Origin: Nocardiopsis eucommiae
GTDB taxonomy: Bacteria > Actinomycetota > Actinomycetes > Streptosporangiales > Streptosporangiaceae
Assembly (NCBI GenBank): GCA_018388625.1
Contig: CP074402.1
Coordinates: 3,906,001-3,970,000, forward strand
DNA length: 64,000 nucleotides
Direction: 5' to 3'
How positions within the stretch are numbered: position 1 is the stretch's first letter; each line of letters opens with the position of its first letter. The position numbers and the translations under genes were made by a program. Under the pieces are notes generated by a model. The model searched no databases and was not told where the DNA came from. It saw nothing but the letters and a program-made list of their open reading frames with translations. Below are positions 41,427 through 50,929 of the stretch, one piece after another.

Positions 41427-41444
41427 CTGGAGGTGGTCGACCGG

Positions 41445-44400
41445 TCAGTAGTCGACCGCGTACGCCCCCAGCAGGCTCTTCATCTCACCGTTGAACTCAG
41501 GCGAGATCCGCACCGAGTAGCGGTCCACCGCGTAGATCCGGGAGCGCACCGGGTTGTCCACCCGGATCCGCACGGGGGTGTCCCCCTTGTGCGTGCTCAG
41601 CACCTGACGGAGATCGTCCACGAGCTCGGAGTTCAGCCGGTCCTCGGCCACGGTGAGCAGTACCGGCGGTTCGCCCTCGGTGACGTGGGAGATGTCGAGG
41701 ATGGACATCTCGGAGGCGAACATCGACCAGGTGCCGTCCCGGTCGTTGAGCCGCCCCTTGACCGTGACCGCCGTGTCCTCCAGCAGCGCCTCCACGTACA
41801 GCGGATACGTCTTGGGGAAGAACAGCACCTCCATGCTGGCGTCCAGGTCCTCCACCGTGGCGATGGCCCACTGGTTGCCCGCCTTGTTGGTGCGCTTGTC
41901 CACCTTGGAGATCAACCCCGAGATCCGCACCTCACCGCGCTCGCGCGCCAGCTCGCCGGCGACGATCTGCGCGATCGAGGTGTCGCGCGACCGCGCCAGC
42001 ACCCGCTCGGCCCCGGCCAGGGGTGGCTGGACACGTACAGACCCAGCATCTCCCGCTCGAACGCCAGCTTCGTCTTGCGGTCCCACTCCTCCTCGCCCCA
42101 CTGGATGTTCAACCCGATCGGCGTGGAGTCGCCGTCGTCGTCACCACCGCCGAACAGGTCGAACTGGCCGTGCGCCTCCTGCTTCTTGGAGCTGATCATC
42201 CCGTCCACCGCCACCTCGTGGTGCCGGTACAGCTCGCGCCGGGGCTGGCCCAGCGAGTCGAAGCCGCCCGCCTTGATCAACGACTCGATCACGCGCTTGT
42301 TGCACGCCGCCAGCTCGATCTTGGACAGGAAGTCGGTGAAGGACGAGTACTTGCCCTTCTCCGTGCGGGTCTTGACGATCGAGTTCACCACGTTCGCGCC
42401 CACGTTGCGCACGGCGCCCATGCCGAAACGGATGTCCTTGCCGACCGGGGTGAAGCGCAGACCGGACTCGTTGACGTCCGGCGGGAGCACCTTGATGTGC
42501 TGGGCCCGGCACTCGGCCAGGTACACCGCCATCTTGTCCTTGTCGTCACTGACCGAGGTCAACAGCGCGGCCATGTAGGCGGCCGGATAGTTGGCCTTGA
42601 GGTACGCGGTCCAGTAGGAGACCAGCGCGTACCCGGCGGCGTGCGACTTGTTGAAGGCGTAGCCCGCGAAGGGAAGCATGACGTCCCACAGGGCCTGGAT
42701 GGCCTCCTGCGAGAAGCCGCGCTTCTTCGCCCCGGGGAAGAACTTGGCCTCCTCTTCTTCCAGGGCCTCCTTCTTCTTCTTACCCATGGCGCGACGCATC
42801 AGGTCGGCGCCGCCGAGCGTGTACCCGGCCAACTGCTGAGCGATCGCCATGATCTGCTCCTGGTAGACCAGCAGGTGGAAGGTCTCTCCCAGGATCGGTT
42901 CCAGGGCGTCCTTGAGCTCCGGATGGATCGGAGTGATCTCCTGGCGACCGTTCGAACGGTCGGCGTAGTCGTTGTGTGCGTTGGCCGCCATCGGGCCCGG
43001 TCGGTACAGGGAGAGAACAGCCGCGATGTCACCGAACTTCTTCGGCTCCATGCGCTTGAGGAGGTTGCGCATGGCGCCGCCGTCCAGCTGGAACACGCCC
43101 AGGGTGTCACCCCGAGAGAGCAGCTGGTAGGTCTTCCTGTCGTCCAGAGGCAGCTGAGCGAGATCGATGTCGACCCCCTCGGCCTCCTTGATGCTCTTGA
43201 CCGCGTCGTCCATGATCGTGAGGTTGCGCAGGCCCAGGAAGTCCATCTTGAGCAGACCCATGTCCTCGCACTGAGGGTAGGGAAAGCCGGTGATGATGGC
43301 GCCGTCGGAGTCACGCTTGTGCAGCGGAATGACGTCGAGCAGAGGTTCCTTGGACAGGATGACGCCCGCCGCGTGCACACCGGTGCCCCGGGTCAGGCCC
43401 TCGATACCCCGCGCGGTCTCCATGACCTTGGCTACCTGGGGGTCGTTGTCGACCAGGCCCCGGAGCTCGGTGGTCTCGCCGTACCGCTCGTTCTCGGTGT
43501 TGAACACCGCGTCGAGCGCGATCTCCTTGCCACCCACCGCCGCGGGGAAGGCCTTGGTGATCTGGTCACCCACCGAGTAGGGCATACCCAGGATCCGGGT
43601 GGAGTCCTTCACGGCCGCTTTGGCCTTGATGGTGCCGAAGGTGAGGATCTGCGCCACCCGCTCCTCGCCGTACAACTGGGTGACGTAGTCGATCATCTCG
43701 CCGCGCCGACGCTCGTCGAAGTCCAGGTCGACATCGGGCATGGTCACACGCTCGGGGTTGAGGAACCGCTCGAACAGCAGACCGTGTTCCAAGGGGTCCA
43801 GGTCGGTGATACCCAGAACGTAGGCGATCATCGAGCCGGCCGCCGAACCACGGCCCGGCCCCAGGGCGATCCCGGTCTTGCGGGCGTGCTGACAGATGTC
43901 GGAGACCACCAGGAAGTAGGCGGGGAAGCCCATCTCGTTGATGATGCCGAGTTCGAACTCCACCCGACGGCGGACGTCGTCACCCGCACCGTCCGGGTAA
44001 CGGGTCGGGAGCAGCCGTTCGACCTCCTTTGCCAGCCAGGAGGCCTGGGTCTCACCTTCCGGGATGGGGAACTCCGGCATGAGGTCGCGATGGGCGAAGA
44101 CCTCGTCATAGGCCCCGGCCTCGACCCGCTCGGCGATGAGCAGGGTGTTCTTGCAGCCCTGCGCCCACTCGTCGAAGTTGAGCAGGCCGCGCATTTCGTC
44201 GGCGGTCTTGAGGTAGTAGCCCGAACCGTTGAACCGGAAACGCGTGGGGTCGTCCAGGTTCTTGCCCACGCCCACCGCCAGCAGGGCGTCATGCGCCGCG
44301 GACTGGGACTCGTAGACGTAGTGCGAGTCATTGGTGACCAGCGGAGGGATGTCCAGCTCACGGCCGACCTTGAGCAGGCCGTCGCGGACCTCCTTCTCGA

Positions 44401-45007
44401 TCGGAACGCCGTGGTCCATCAGCTCCAGGAAGACGTTCTCCCTGCCGAAGATGTCCTGGAGCCCGGCCGCGTACTCGATCGCCTCCTTCTCCTGCCCCAA
44501 CCTCAGCCGTGTCTGCACACCGCCGGAGGGGCAGCCGGTCGAGACGATGATGCCCTCGTTGTACTGCTGCATGAGCTCGAGGTCCATGCGGGGCTTCATG
44601 TAGTAGCCCTCGGCCGAAGCCAGGGACGACATCCGGAAGAGGTTGCGCAGACCCTGCGCGTTCCGCGCGAGCATGGTCATGTGCAGGTACCGGCCGCCAC
44701 CGGAGATGTCCTTGCCGCCTTCCGCCGAGGCGTCGTCGGAGGTGTTGGAGCGCCCCCAGAAGACCCGCTTCTTGTGGAAGCGCGACTCGGGCGCGACGTA
44801 GGCCTCGATCCCGATGATCGGTTTGACGCCCGACCCCTTGGACTGCTGGTAGAACTCGTAGGCCCCGAACATGTTGCCGTGGTCGGTCATGGCCACGGCT
44901 GGCATCCCCAACCGCCCGGCCTCCTTGAAGAGAGGCTTCAGCTTCGCCGCACCGTCGAGCATCGAGTACTCGGTGTGGACGTGCAGATGTGCGAAGGAGT
45001 CGGCCAT
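41445..45007 (-). CDS. dnaE: DNA polymerase III alpha subunit, apparent frameshift
   Basis: Main replicative polymerase. 1187 aa when repaired. The N-terminal PHP domain starts [15 protein letters not shown] with metal-type His at residues 7, 9 and 11. The polymerase core carries the catalytic Asp pair in [15 protein letters not shown] near residue 421, [10 protein letters not shown] near residue 387 and YRPGPMA. The helix-hairpin-helix/OB part ends with [20 protein letters not shown]. The break is the G run 42020-42023 ([11 protein letters not shown]). A true frameshift would remove the OB and C-terminal domains of an essential enzyme, so a consensus error is most likely. Confidence 0.95.
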
Positions 45008-45399
45008 GACGCGGGTGCCCCCAGGCGGGTAGACGGACGGGTGGTGTCCCCTGAGCCTACGACTTCCCCACGACTTTCGCGGACGCCCTGTGGACAGGTG
45101 AGCCCCACCGGTGGTGCGGCTCGACCCTCATCGGACCGGCGGCTCACGCCACACTGGGATCGCCGATCCCGTCACAGGTGCGATCACTGGTGTTGTGGGC
45201 GCGGTCGGAGCAGACGTCCTCGGGCACGGGTGCCTCCTCACCGAGATCTCCGGGCCGGGCGCGCCACATGACGTGATGCCGGGACACGGACCATCCGACA
45301 CCGGTGCACCGCGAGTCGGGTGCTGGTACACCGTCCGGACACGCGCGCCTGTTAACCTCCGGCGGTCGACCCCCTCCCCCGTTGAGAGGATCCCCTCCC
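45008..45399. other. 392-nt region between divergent dnaE and the EEP gene
   Basis: No supported gene or RNA. A -10-like TAACCT at 45353-45358 might serve the EEP gene, with no convincing -35. Otherwise I see nothing. Confidence 0.5.
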
Positions 45400-46662
45400 G
45401 TGACCACCACGCCGCGCCGGATCGCCTCCACCGCCACGCTGGTGCTGGCCGCCTCCGCGCTGACCGCCCTGCCCTCGTCGGCGGCCGAGTCCCCGTCGGT
45501 CCCGACCCCGCCCGGAGCGCACGAGGTGCGCTTCGCCACCTTCAACACCGCGCTGGAGCGCGGTGAGCAGGGCGCCCTCGTCGAGGAGCTGGCCACTCCC
45601 GACAGCGAGCAGGCCCGCAACGTCGCAGAGATCATCCAGCACGTGCGTCCCGACGTGCTGCTGGTCAACGAGTTCGACTACGACGAGGAGGGCGCGGGGC
45701 CCCGGCTCTTCCAGGACAACTACCTGTCCGTGGGCCAGTCCGGCGCCGCGCCGATCGAGTACCCGTACGTGTACACCGCCCCGGTCAACACGGGTGTGGC
45801 CTCGGGCGTGGACCTCAACGGCGACGGCCGGGCGGTGACCGAGCCGGGCGGGCCCGACTACGCCGAGGACGCCTTCGGCTACGGCCTCTTCCCGGGACAG
45901 TACGGGATGGTCGTGTACTCGATGTACCCGATCGTCACGGACGAGGTGCGCACGTTCCAGAACTTCCGCTGGGCGGACATGCCGGACGCGTTGCTGCCCA
46001 CTGACCCGGAGACCGGTGAGCCCTTCTACTCCGAGGAGGCCCTGGAGGTGCTGCGGCTGTCCTCCAAGAGCCACTGGGACGTCCCGATCGACACCGGGCG
46101 CGGCCGTCCGGTGCACCTGTTGGCCAGCCACCCGACACCGCCGACCTTCGACGGTCCGGAGCGGCGCAACGTGGCGCGCAACCACGACGAGATCCGCTTC
46201 TGGGCGGACTACGTGACCCCGCGCGGCGCCTCGTACGTCTACGACGACCGGGGCGTCCGGGGCGGGCTCGCCCCCGGCTCCCCGTTCGTGATCGCGGGCG
46301 ACCTCAACGCCGACCCCAACGACGGCGACGGGCACCCCGAGGCGGTGACCCAGCTGTTGGAGCACCGCCACGTCGTGGACGTGCGCCCCTCCAGCCAGGG
46401 CGGGCGCGGCGCGGCCCAGCGGCAGGGCGGCGCCAACGAGGACCACGAGGGAGACCCGGAGCTGGACAGCGCCGACTTCAACGACGTGCCCGGCCCGGGC
46501 AACCTGCGAGTGGACTACGTCCTGCCGTCGCGGTCGCTGCCCGCACGGGGTTCGGGCGTGTTCTGGCCGACCGTGGACGACCCGCTGTTCCGGCTGACCG
46601 GTGACTACCCGTTCCCCAGCTCCGACCACCGTCTGGTGTGGGTGGACCTGCTGCGGCCGTAG
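45400..46662 (+). CDS. Secreted endonuclease/exonuclease/phosphatase-family protein
   Basis: 420 aa. The signal peptide (RRIASTATLVLAASALTALPSSAAE) suggests export. EEP-fold motifs: FATFNTALERG near residue 50, LLVNEFDYDEEG near residue 87 with the metal Glu, HLLASHPTPPTFDG near residue 245, FVIAGDLNADPNDGDGHPE near residue 300, and the terminal SSDHRLVWVDL. The start GTG at 45400 lies downstream of GAGAGGA. Members include secreted DNases and phosphodiesterases; the substrate cannot be assigned. It ends at a bidirectional hairpin. Confidence 0.85.
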   Translation: MTTTPRRIASTATLVLAASALTALPSSAAESPSVPTPPGAHEVRFATFNTALERGEQGALVEELATPDSEQARNVAEIIQHVRPDVLLVNEFDYDEEGAGPRLFQDNYLSVGQSGAAPIEYPYVYTAPVNTGVASGVDLNGDGRAVTEPGGPDYAEDAFGYGLFPGQYGMVVYSMYPIVTDEVRTFQNFRWADMPDALLPTDPETGEPFYSEEALEVLRLSSKSHWDVPIDTGRGRPVHLLASHPTPPTFDGPERRNVARNHDEIRFWADYVTPRGASYVYDDRGVRGGLAPGSPFVIAGDLNADPNDGDGHPEAVTQLLEHRHVVDVRPSSQGGRGAAQRQGGANEDHEGDPELDSADFNDVPGPGNLRVDYVLPSRSLPARGSGVFWPTVDDPLFRLTGDYPFPSSDHRLVWVDLLRP

Positions 46663-46666
46663 CGGT

Positions 46667-46693
46667 GCGGCGGCGGGCCGGGCCCGCCGCCGC
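46667..46693. terminator. Bidirectional terminator
   Basis: CGGCGGCGGGCC / GGCCCGCCGCCG with one central base, between the EEP stop (46662) and chorismate mutase stop (46705). Confidence 0.65.
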
Positions 46694-46704
46694 CCCCTCA
46701 CCCG

Positions 46705-47028
46705 TCAGGCGTCGCCGGAACCACCGCCGCGGGCCGCCTCCTCCTGGGCGGCGGCCAGACCGGCGCTGATCACGCTGTCCATGATGCCGGCGAGGCGGTC
46801 AGCGCCCAGCCGGGGAGCGTGCTCGGCCATACGCTCGACGAGGCGGCGCTCGCGGTCCCTGTCGCGCCCGGCGAAGTATCCGACCGGCTTGAGGCGCTGG
46901 ACCTGGGCGGCGACCAGGGCGCGGCGTTCGAGGAGCGCGGCGAGCTCGGCGTCCATCTGGTCGATCCGGCCGCGCAGGCGCAGGATCTGCTCGGCGGGGG
47001 ACGCGGGTTCGCTGTGACGGTCGTGCAC
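46705..47028 (-). CDS. Chorismate mutase, AroQ type
   Basis: Converts chorismate to prephenate for Phe and Tyr. 107 aa, all-helical. The AroQ pattern is clear: LRGRIDQMDAELAALLERRALVAAQVQRLK (residues about 19-48), GRDRDRERRLVERM and a final helix DSVISAGLAA. The start GTG follows GAGAGGGACCTCC. Upstream is a 19-codon leader ORF, alternative pairing segments and an intrinsic terminator about 100 nt before the start, an attenuation-like arrangement. Confidence 0.85.
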   Translation of the reverse strand: MHDRHSEPASPAEQILRLRGRIDQMDAELAALLERRALVAAQVQRLKPVGYFAGRDRDRERRLVERMAEHAPRLGADRLAGIMDSVISAGLAAAQEEAARGGGSGDA

Positions 47029-47128
47029 GGAGGTCCCTCTCGGGTGTGGAAGCGTTCGCGGAGGCGGCGCGGCCGTACGACCCGTCGGGGAAGTGTGGAC
47101 TGGGACGTCGGCCGCCCGAAAAGACGAA

Positions 47129-47157
47129 AGAGCACCGGGCGGATGCCCGAGTGCTCT
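47129..47157 (-). terminator. Intrinsic terminator with U-rich tail upstream of chorismate mutase
   Basis: On the minus strand: AGAGCAC-T-CGGGC, loop ATCC, GCCCG-GTGCTCT (12 pairs, one bulge), followed by TTTCGTCTTTTC. One of the few hairpins here with a clear T-run. It could end the thioesterase transcript or act as an attenuator for chorismate mutase. Confidence 0.75.
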
Positions 47158-47160
47158 GTT

Positions 47161-47211
47161 GCCGACGTTCCCGTTTCCGCCTACGTGCGAGCGGCCGACG
47201 GGTGCGTCGGC
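47161..47211 (-). promoter_or_regulatory. Alternative pairing segments in the chorismate mutase leader
   Basis: GCCGACG (47211-47205) can pair with CGTCGGC at 47200-47194 (4-nt loop, inside the leader ORF) or with an identical CGTCGGC at 47167-47161, next to the terminator. The two choices are mutually exclusive. Confidence 0.4.
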
Positions 47212-47240
47212 TGGCTAAACACGTCATAGCGGTGGGTCAC
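47181..47240 (-). CDS. Putative leader peptide for chorismate mutase
   Basis: 19-codon ORF MTHRYDVFSQPTHPSAART starting with GTG at 47240. A -10-like TAGCAT (47253-47248) ends 7 nt upstream, which would make the transcript leaderless, as in several other genes of this window. It contains one Tyr and one Phe codon, the end products of the pathway, before the first pairing segment. It has no ribosome site of its own. Could be chance. Confidence 0.4.
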   Translation of the reverse strand: MTHRYDVFSQPTHPSAART

Positions 47241-47282
47241 GGTCGTGATGCTACTACACGCCGAGGGGGCGCGGGGCGCCGC

Positions 47283-47945
47283 TCACTCGGGGACCTCGAC
47301 CTGGATCATGAGGCCGTGGGCCTCGGCGGTGACCTGTCCGTGGGCGCGGATCCGACCGGCCACGAAGACCTTGCGGCCCTCGACCCGCTCCACCCAGGAG
47401 GTGATCTCCAGGGGAGTGAACAGAGGCGTGGGGCGGCGGTAGTCGATCTCCAGCCGCGCGGTCAGCCCCGGACTGGTCTCGACGGAGGAGACGCTGCCGA
47501 CGGCCTGGTCGAGCATGGCGGCGATCCAGCCGCCGTGGACCAGGCCGGGAGGGCCCTGGTAGACGGTGTTGAGGGTGACCTCGGCACGCAGCCCTTCCTC
47601 GGTGCGGTCGAGGAAGAGCCTCGGCGCGGCGGGGTTGGTCTCACCCTCGACGATGTTGGTGATGGTGCCGAGCACGGTGGTGCCGTCGCCCAGCTCCCGT
47701 CTGACCATGGTGCCGATCTCGCGGCGGGCGACGTTGAGGCGGTCGGTGAGGCCCTCGACCACGGCGGCGGTCTCGGCCAGGGTGTCGGAGTCGACCTCGG
47801 TGTTGGCGACGGCGTCGACGAGGTCGTGGACGCGGGAGACCAACGTGCGCAGCTCGGCGGGGATCGAGTGGGCGTCGACGAGCGGGAGTCCGTAGGCTCG
47901 CGGGTCGTCGGGGCTCTCGGTGGCCGTGTGCGTGTTGACCGTCAT
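47283..47945 (-). CDS. Hotdog-fold thioesterase (PaaI-like)
   Basis: 220 aa. The C-terminal half is a hotdog domain with VYQGPPGLVHGGWIAAMLDQAVG near residue 127, the PaaI/4HBT signature, then ARLEIDYRRPTP and VFVAGRIRAHGQVTAEAHGLM. The N-terminal 90 residues are helical. Probably hydrolyses an acyl-CoA; substrate unknown. Unbroken. About 170 nt separate it from the GNAT gene upstream. Confidence 0.85.
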   Translation of the reverse strand: MTVNTHTATESPDDPRAYGLPLVDAHSIPAELRTLVSRVHDLVDAVANTEVDSDTLAETAAVVEGLTDRLNVARREIGTMVRRELGDGTTVLGTITNIVEGETNPAAPRLFLDRTEEGLRAEVTLNTVYQGPPGLVHGGWIAAMLDQAVGSVSSVETSPGLTARLEIDYRRPTPLFTPLEITSWVERVEGRKVFVAGRIRAHGQVTAEAHGLMIQVEVPE

Positions 47946-48059
47946 GTGTTCCTCGTCGGATCGGCGTTCGTGCTCGTCGGCGGCGGCGTGCTCGGCACGC
48001 CGGTGGGGCCGACATCAAAACCGAATCCTACTCGGTAGTACCCGCAGGGGGCGGCCCGA

Positions 48060-48101
48060 GGGTGTGCGCTCCCCGTCACACCGGACCGGGAGCACGCACC
48101 C
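48060..48101 (-). terminator. Hairpin after the GNAT gene
   Basis: GGGTGTGCGCTCCC / GGGAGCACGCACCC, 14-nt arms with one wobble and one mismatch, 13 nt past the stop. Confidence 0.5.
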
Positions 48102-48113
48102 CGTCGGGCCCGG

Positions 48114-48550
48114 TCAACCGAGCTTGTGTTCCATGTGCAGGTGCGGGATCCCGGCGTCCATGAACTCCTCACCGTGGGCGGAGTAGCCCAGCCGCTCGTA
48201 GAAGCCCAGCGCGTGCGTCTGCGCGTGCAGCTCCACCCGCTCGAGCCCGGACTCGCGGGCCAGCTCCTCGGCTGCGCGCACCAGAGCGGCGCCGGTCCCC
48301 TCCCCCGTCCGGCGGGCAGGACGGCCATGCGGCCCAGGAGGCCCGACCCGTCGCCCTGGTCCACGAGGCGGACCGTGCCCACGGGGGTTCCGTCCACCAG
48401 GGCGAGGAGGAACGCGGCGGTGGAGTCACGCTCGTCCCACTCCTCCTCGATGGGGACCTGCTGTTCGGCGACGAAGACGGCTCCCCGGATCACGAAGACG
48501 GCCGCGCGGTCGCGCTCGTCCTCGGCCCGGCGGATCTGTGGCTTGCTCAT
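48114..48550 (-). CDS. GNAT acetyltransferase (ElaA/YjcF-like), apparent frameshift
   Basis: 145 aa when repaired. N-terminal strand and helix KPQIRRAEDERDRAAVFVIRGAVFVAEQQVP, core GTPVGTVRLVD and RMAVLP, then after the break (about 48305-48325, one base) the acetyl-CoA loop TGAALVRAAEELA and the C-terminal ELHAQTHALGFYERLGY and HLHMEHKLG, typical of the YjcF/ElaA group. Start ATG at 48550. Divergent from the AraC gene. Acceptor unknown. Confidence 0.85.
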
Positions 48551-48656
48551 GGGCGCAGACTATCCGCGCGCCGACACCGCACACCCCCGCGGGCCTGCCT
48601 CGACCCGTGGGCGTCGGTCCCCCACCCGGGCTCCGGCGGCCCTCCCCGACCCGTTC

Positions 48657-48662
48657 TAACCT
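48657..48662 (+). promoter_or_regulatory. Putative -10 of leaderless araC-type gene
   Basis: TAACCT, 6 nt before the ATG at 48669, with no Shine-Dalgarno between. Confidence 0.4.
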
Positions 48663-48668
48663 GGACCT

Positions 48669-49522
48669 ATGGAAATGCCCAGCGACGTCCACCCCACGGT
48701 CGAGGACCCGCGCGTGGAACGCGCGCGGTACTGGCGTTTCTCCGGGCTGCCCGACACCGAACTGCTCACCGCCCGCTTCGTCACCACGGCCTTCACCCGG
48801 CACACGCACTCCACCTACACCATCGGCATGATCACCGCCGGGATCGAGGAGTACTCACACGCGGGCGGGAGCTCACGGGTGGGGCCGGGAGGGCTGGCCG
48901 TGGTGGCCCCGGACGAGGTGCACACCGGGCACGCCGGGGTTCCCGAGGGGTGGGGCTACCGGGTGTTCTACCCCGCACCCGAGGTGGTGGAGGACATCGG
49001 ACGGGAACTGGGGATGCGCGGCACCCCGGGTTTCACCCACTCCGGCATCCACGCCCCGGAGGTCTCCCGTGTGCTGGTGAGCGCGCACATGGCCGCCGAA
49101 CGGGGGAACCGCTCACGGCGTCGTCCCTGGCCCGCAGGGGTATCGCGATGCTGCTGCGCGCGCACGGGCGCGAACGCGGGGCCGAGGGCGGGGCGCACAC
49201 CGCCCGGCCCGAGGTGGCGCTGGCACGGGATCTGCTGACCGAGCGCCTGGTGGACCCGCCGACGCTGGAGGAGCTGGCCACGCACGTGGGGATCGGCCCG
49301 TTCTCCCTGGCACGGGCCTTCCGGGCCGCCTACGGACTACCCCCGCACGCCTACCTGAACCAGCAGCGGGTGGACCGGGCCCGGGGCCTGCTGCTCCAGG
49401 GCTGGCGGGCGGGCGAGGTGGCCGCGCGGGTGGGCTTCGCCGACCAGTCCCACCTGACCCGGCACTTCCGCCGGCACCTGGGCGTGCCGCCGGTCGCCTA
49501 CCAACGCGCCCTGCGAGGCTGA
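48669..49522 (+). CDS. AraC-family transcriptional regulator, apparent frameshift
   Basis: 284 aa when repaired. The N-terminal cupin-like ligand domain (RHTHSTYTIGMITAG near residue 40, VVAPDEVHTGHAG) precedes a C-terminal double helix-turn-helix: PTLEELATHVGIGPFSLARAFRAAYG near residue 197 and AGEVAARVGFADQSHLTRHFRR near residue 250. The break is the G run 49102-49106 (AAERG/EPLTA). It lies 64 nt upstream of azlC on the same strand, so it probably controls the azlCD exporter; AraC-azlCD clusters are common. Confidence 0.88.
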
Positions 49523-49572
49523 TCCCCTCGGGGGCGCGCAAGAACGTTCAAGACTCCGGGCCGGGCCCCGCC

Positions 49573-49578
49573 TAGCGT
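49573..49578 (+). promoter_or_regulatory. Putative -10 of leaderless azlC
   Basis: TAGCGT, 8 nt before the GTG at 49587. No clear -35. Confidence 0.35.
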
Positions 49579-49586
49579 GGGCGCTC

Positions 49587-50345
49587 GTGAAGACCTTCTC
49601 CGTACTCCGTTCGCCAGCGGTGCGGGACAGCCTCGGGATCGGTGTCGCCGTCGGCGCCGCCGGCCTGGCCTTCGGCACCGCGGCCGTTGCCGCCGAACTG
49701 TCCCCCGCCCAGGCGGTGTTCCTCAGCCTGTTCATGTTCACCGGCGCCTCGCAGTTCGCCCTGGTCGGGGTGATCGCCGGTGGCGGCAACCTCGTCGCCG
49801 GAGCGCTGGGCGCCCTCCTGCTCGGGGCACGCAACACCCTGTACGGGCTGCGGCTGGCCGACGTCCTGGGGTACCGGGGCACCCGCAGGGCGCTGGCCGC
49901 GCACGGGGTGATCGACGAGACCACGGCGGTGACGCTGATCCAGCCGGACCGCGCGTCCGCTCGTACGGCGTTCATGACGACCTACCTGGTCCTGGGCGGG
50001 TTCTGGGTGACGACGACCCTGGTGGGCGCGCTGGCCACGGACCGCGTGGACGACATCGACGCGTTCGGGCTGGACGCGGTGGGCCCGGCCATCTTCCTGG
50101 GACTGCTGTGGCCCCGCCTGCGCGAGGGCGGGCCGCGCACCTGGCTGATCGCGGGCCTGGGCGCCGGGCTGGCGCTGGCCACGACCCCGTTCCTGCCGCC
50201 GGGGGTTCCGGTGCTCCTGGCGGCCTCCGCCGCCCTCCTGGTGTTCGCGGGTGCCGACGACCGGTCGCGGGGACCCGAGGGCGAGGACCACGTGGAACAG
50301 GGGACCTCCGCCGGAGGCACGCGCTCCGAGGAGGGACGGTCATGA
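49587..50345 (+). CDS. azlC: AzlC-type branched-chain amino acid exporter, large subunit
   Basis: 252 aa with about seven membrane helices. Family motifs: LAFGTAAVAAELSPAQAVFLSLFMFTGASQFALVG near residues 27-61 and LLLGARNTLYGLRLADVL near residue 78. AzlC and AzlD together export amino acids or analogues. The start GTG at 49587 appears leaderless. The stop overlaps the azlD start by four bases (ATGA). An AraC regulator precedes it. The C-terminus is a soluble, charged tail. Substrate not assignable. Confidence 0.9.
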   Translation: MKTFSVLRSPAVRDSLGIGVAVGAAGLAFGTAAVAAELSPAQAVFLSLFMFTGASQFALVGVIAGGGNLVAGALGALLLGARNTLYGLRLADVLGYRGTRRALAAHGVIDETTAVTLIQPDRASARTAFMTTYLVLGGFWVTTTLVGALATDRVDDIDAFGLDAVGPAIFLGLLWPRLREGGPRTWLIAGLGAGLALATTPFLPPGVPVLLAASAALLVFAGADDRSRGPEGEDHVEQGTSAGGTRSEEGRS

Positions 50346-50656
50346 CCCTGTGGATCGCGCTGATCGCCACCGCCGCCGGGTGCTACCTGCTCAAGTACGC
50401 CGGGCTGGCGGCCCCGCGTCGCCTGCTGGACAACCCGTGGCTTCGCCGTTTCGCCATGGCCGTCCCCCTCGCCCTGCTGGCCGCGCTGATCACCGTCCAG
50501 GCCCTGGGCGACGGCCAGGCACTGCACTGGGACACCGCCCGCATGGCCGGGGTGGGCGCCGCCGTGCTCGCCCTGGTGCTGCGCGCGCCGTTCCTGTTGG
50601 TCGTCGTCGCCGCGGCCGGAACCACGGCCGCCCTGCGCGCCCTCGGAGTGGCCTAG
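50342..50656 (+). CDS. azlD: AzlD-type branched-chain amino acid exporter, small subunit
   Basis: 104 aa with three to four helices, beginning MTLWIALIATAAGCYLLKYAG. It matches AzlD proteins (AGLAAPRRLLDNPWLRRFAMAVPLALLAALITVQ) and is coupled to azlC by an ATGA overlap. Its stop codon TAG overlaps the left terminal inverted repeat of the 236-bp element (50655-50890), so the element inserted at, or supplied, the end of this gene. Confidence 0.9.
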   Translation: MTLWIALIATAAGCYLLKYAGLAAPRRLLDNPWLRRFAMAVPLALLAALITVQALGDGQALHWDTARMAGVGAAVLALVLRAPFLLVVVAAAGTTAALRALGVA

Positions 50657-50890
50657 GGCGTGTTCCGTGGATCATTCCGGGCTCGCGTTGCCAGGCTGCC
50701 TCTCGCCGCGCCGATGAAGCTCGGACAGCCAACCCCGGGCGGGCCCCCGCTGTGCGAAGCTGCGGAGCTTGCGTAGCAGCGCACAGTAGGGGCAGCTTCG
50801 CTCCTCGTCTTGCGAGAGATGGCCTGGCGGCCGCTCGCATCGATCGGCGCGAGCGCCGAGTCAACCGAAAGCATCCACGGAACACGCCCT
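50655..50890. mobile_element. 236-bp MITE-like element with 18-bp terminal inverted repeats
   Basis: Perfect 18-bp terminal repeats AGGGCGTGTTCCGTGGAT (50655-50672) and its complement (50873-50890). It contains no coding capacity. Inside is a structured core (50749-50840) that recurs at 58161-58254. No clear target duplication is visible. It lies between azlD and kbl. A non-autonomous transposable element is the simplest reading. Confidence 0.65.
50754..50801. repeat. Structured core stem, copy 1
   Basis: GCGAAGCTGC / GCAGCTTCGC, perfect 10-bp arms 28 nt apart. The aligned stem in copy 2 differs at two pairs with both partners changed. Flanking sequence ends with TCTTGCGAGAGAT. Confidence 0.7.
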
Positions 50891-50929
50891 GGGCGCCTCC
50901 CGGAACGTCTCCGGGGGGCCGCCTCAGCG

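Noticed and set aside
45008..45399. Possible tRNA or small RNA between dnaE and the EEP gene
   Set aside because: No cloverleaf, no conserved T-loop sequence and no promoter-terminator pair could be found.
46799..47227. Basic 142-codon open frame on the minus strand overlapping chorismate mutase
   Set aside because: Overlaps the mutase in another frame, Arg-rich composition typical of shadow frames, and contains the terminator hairpin.
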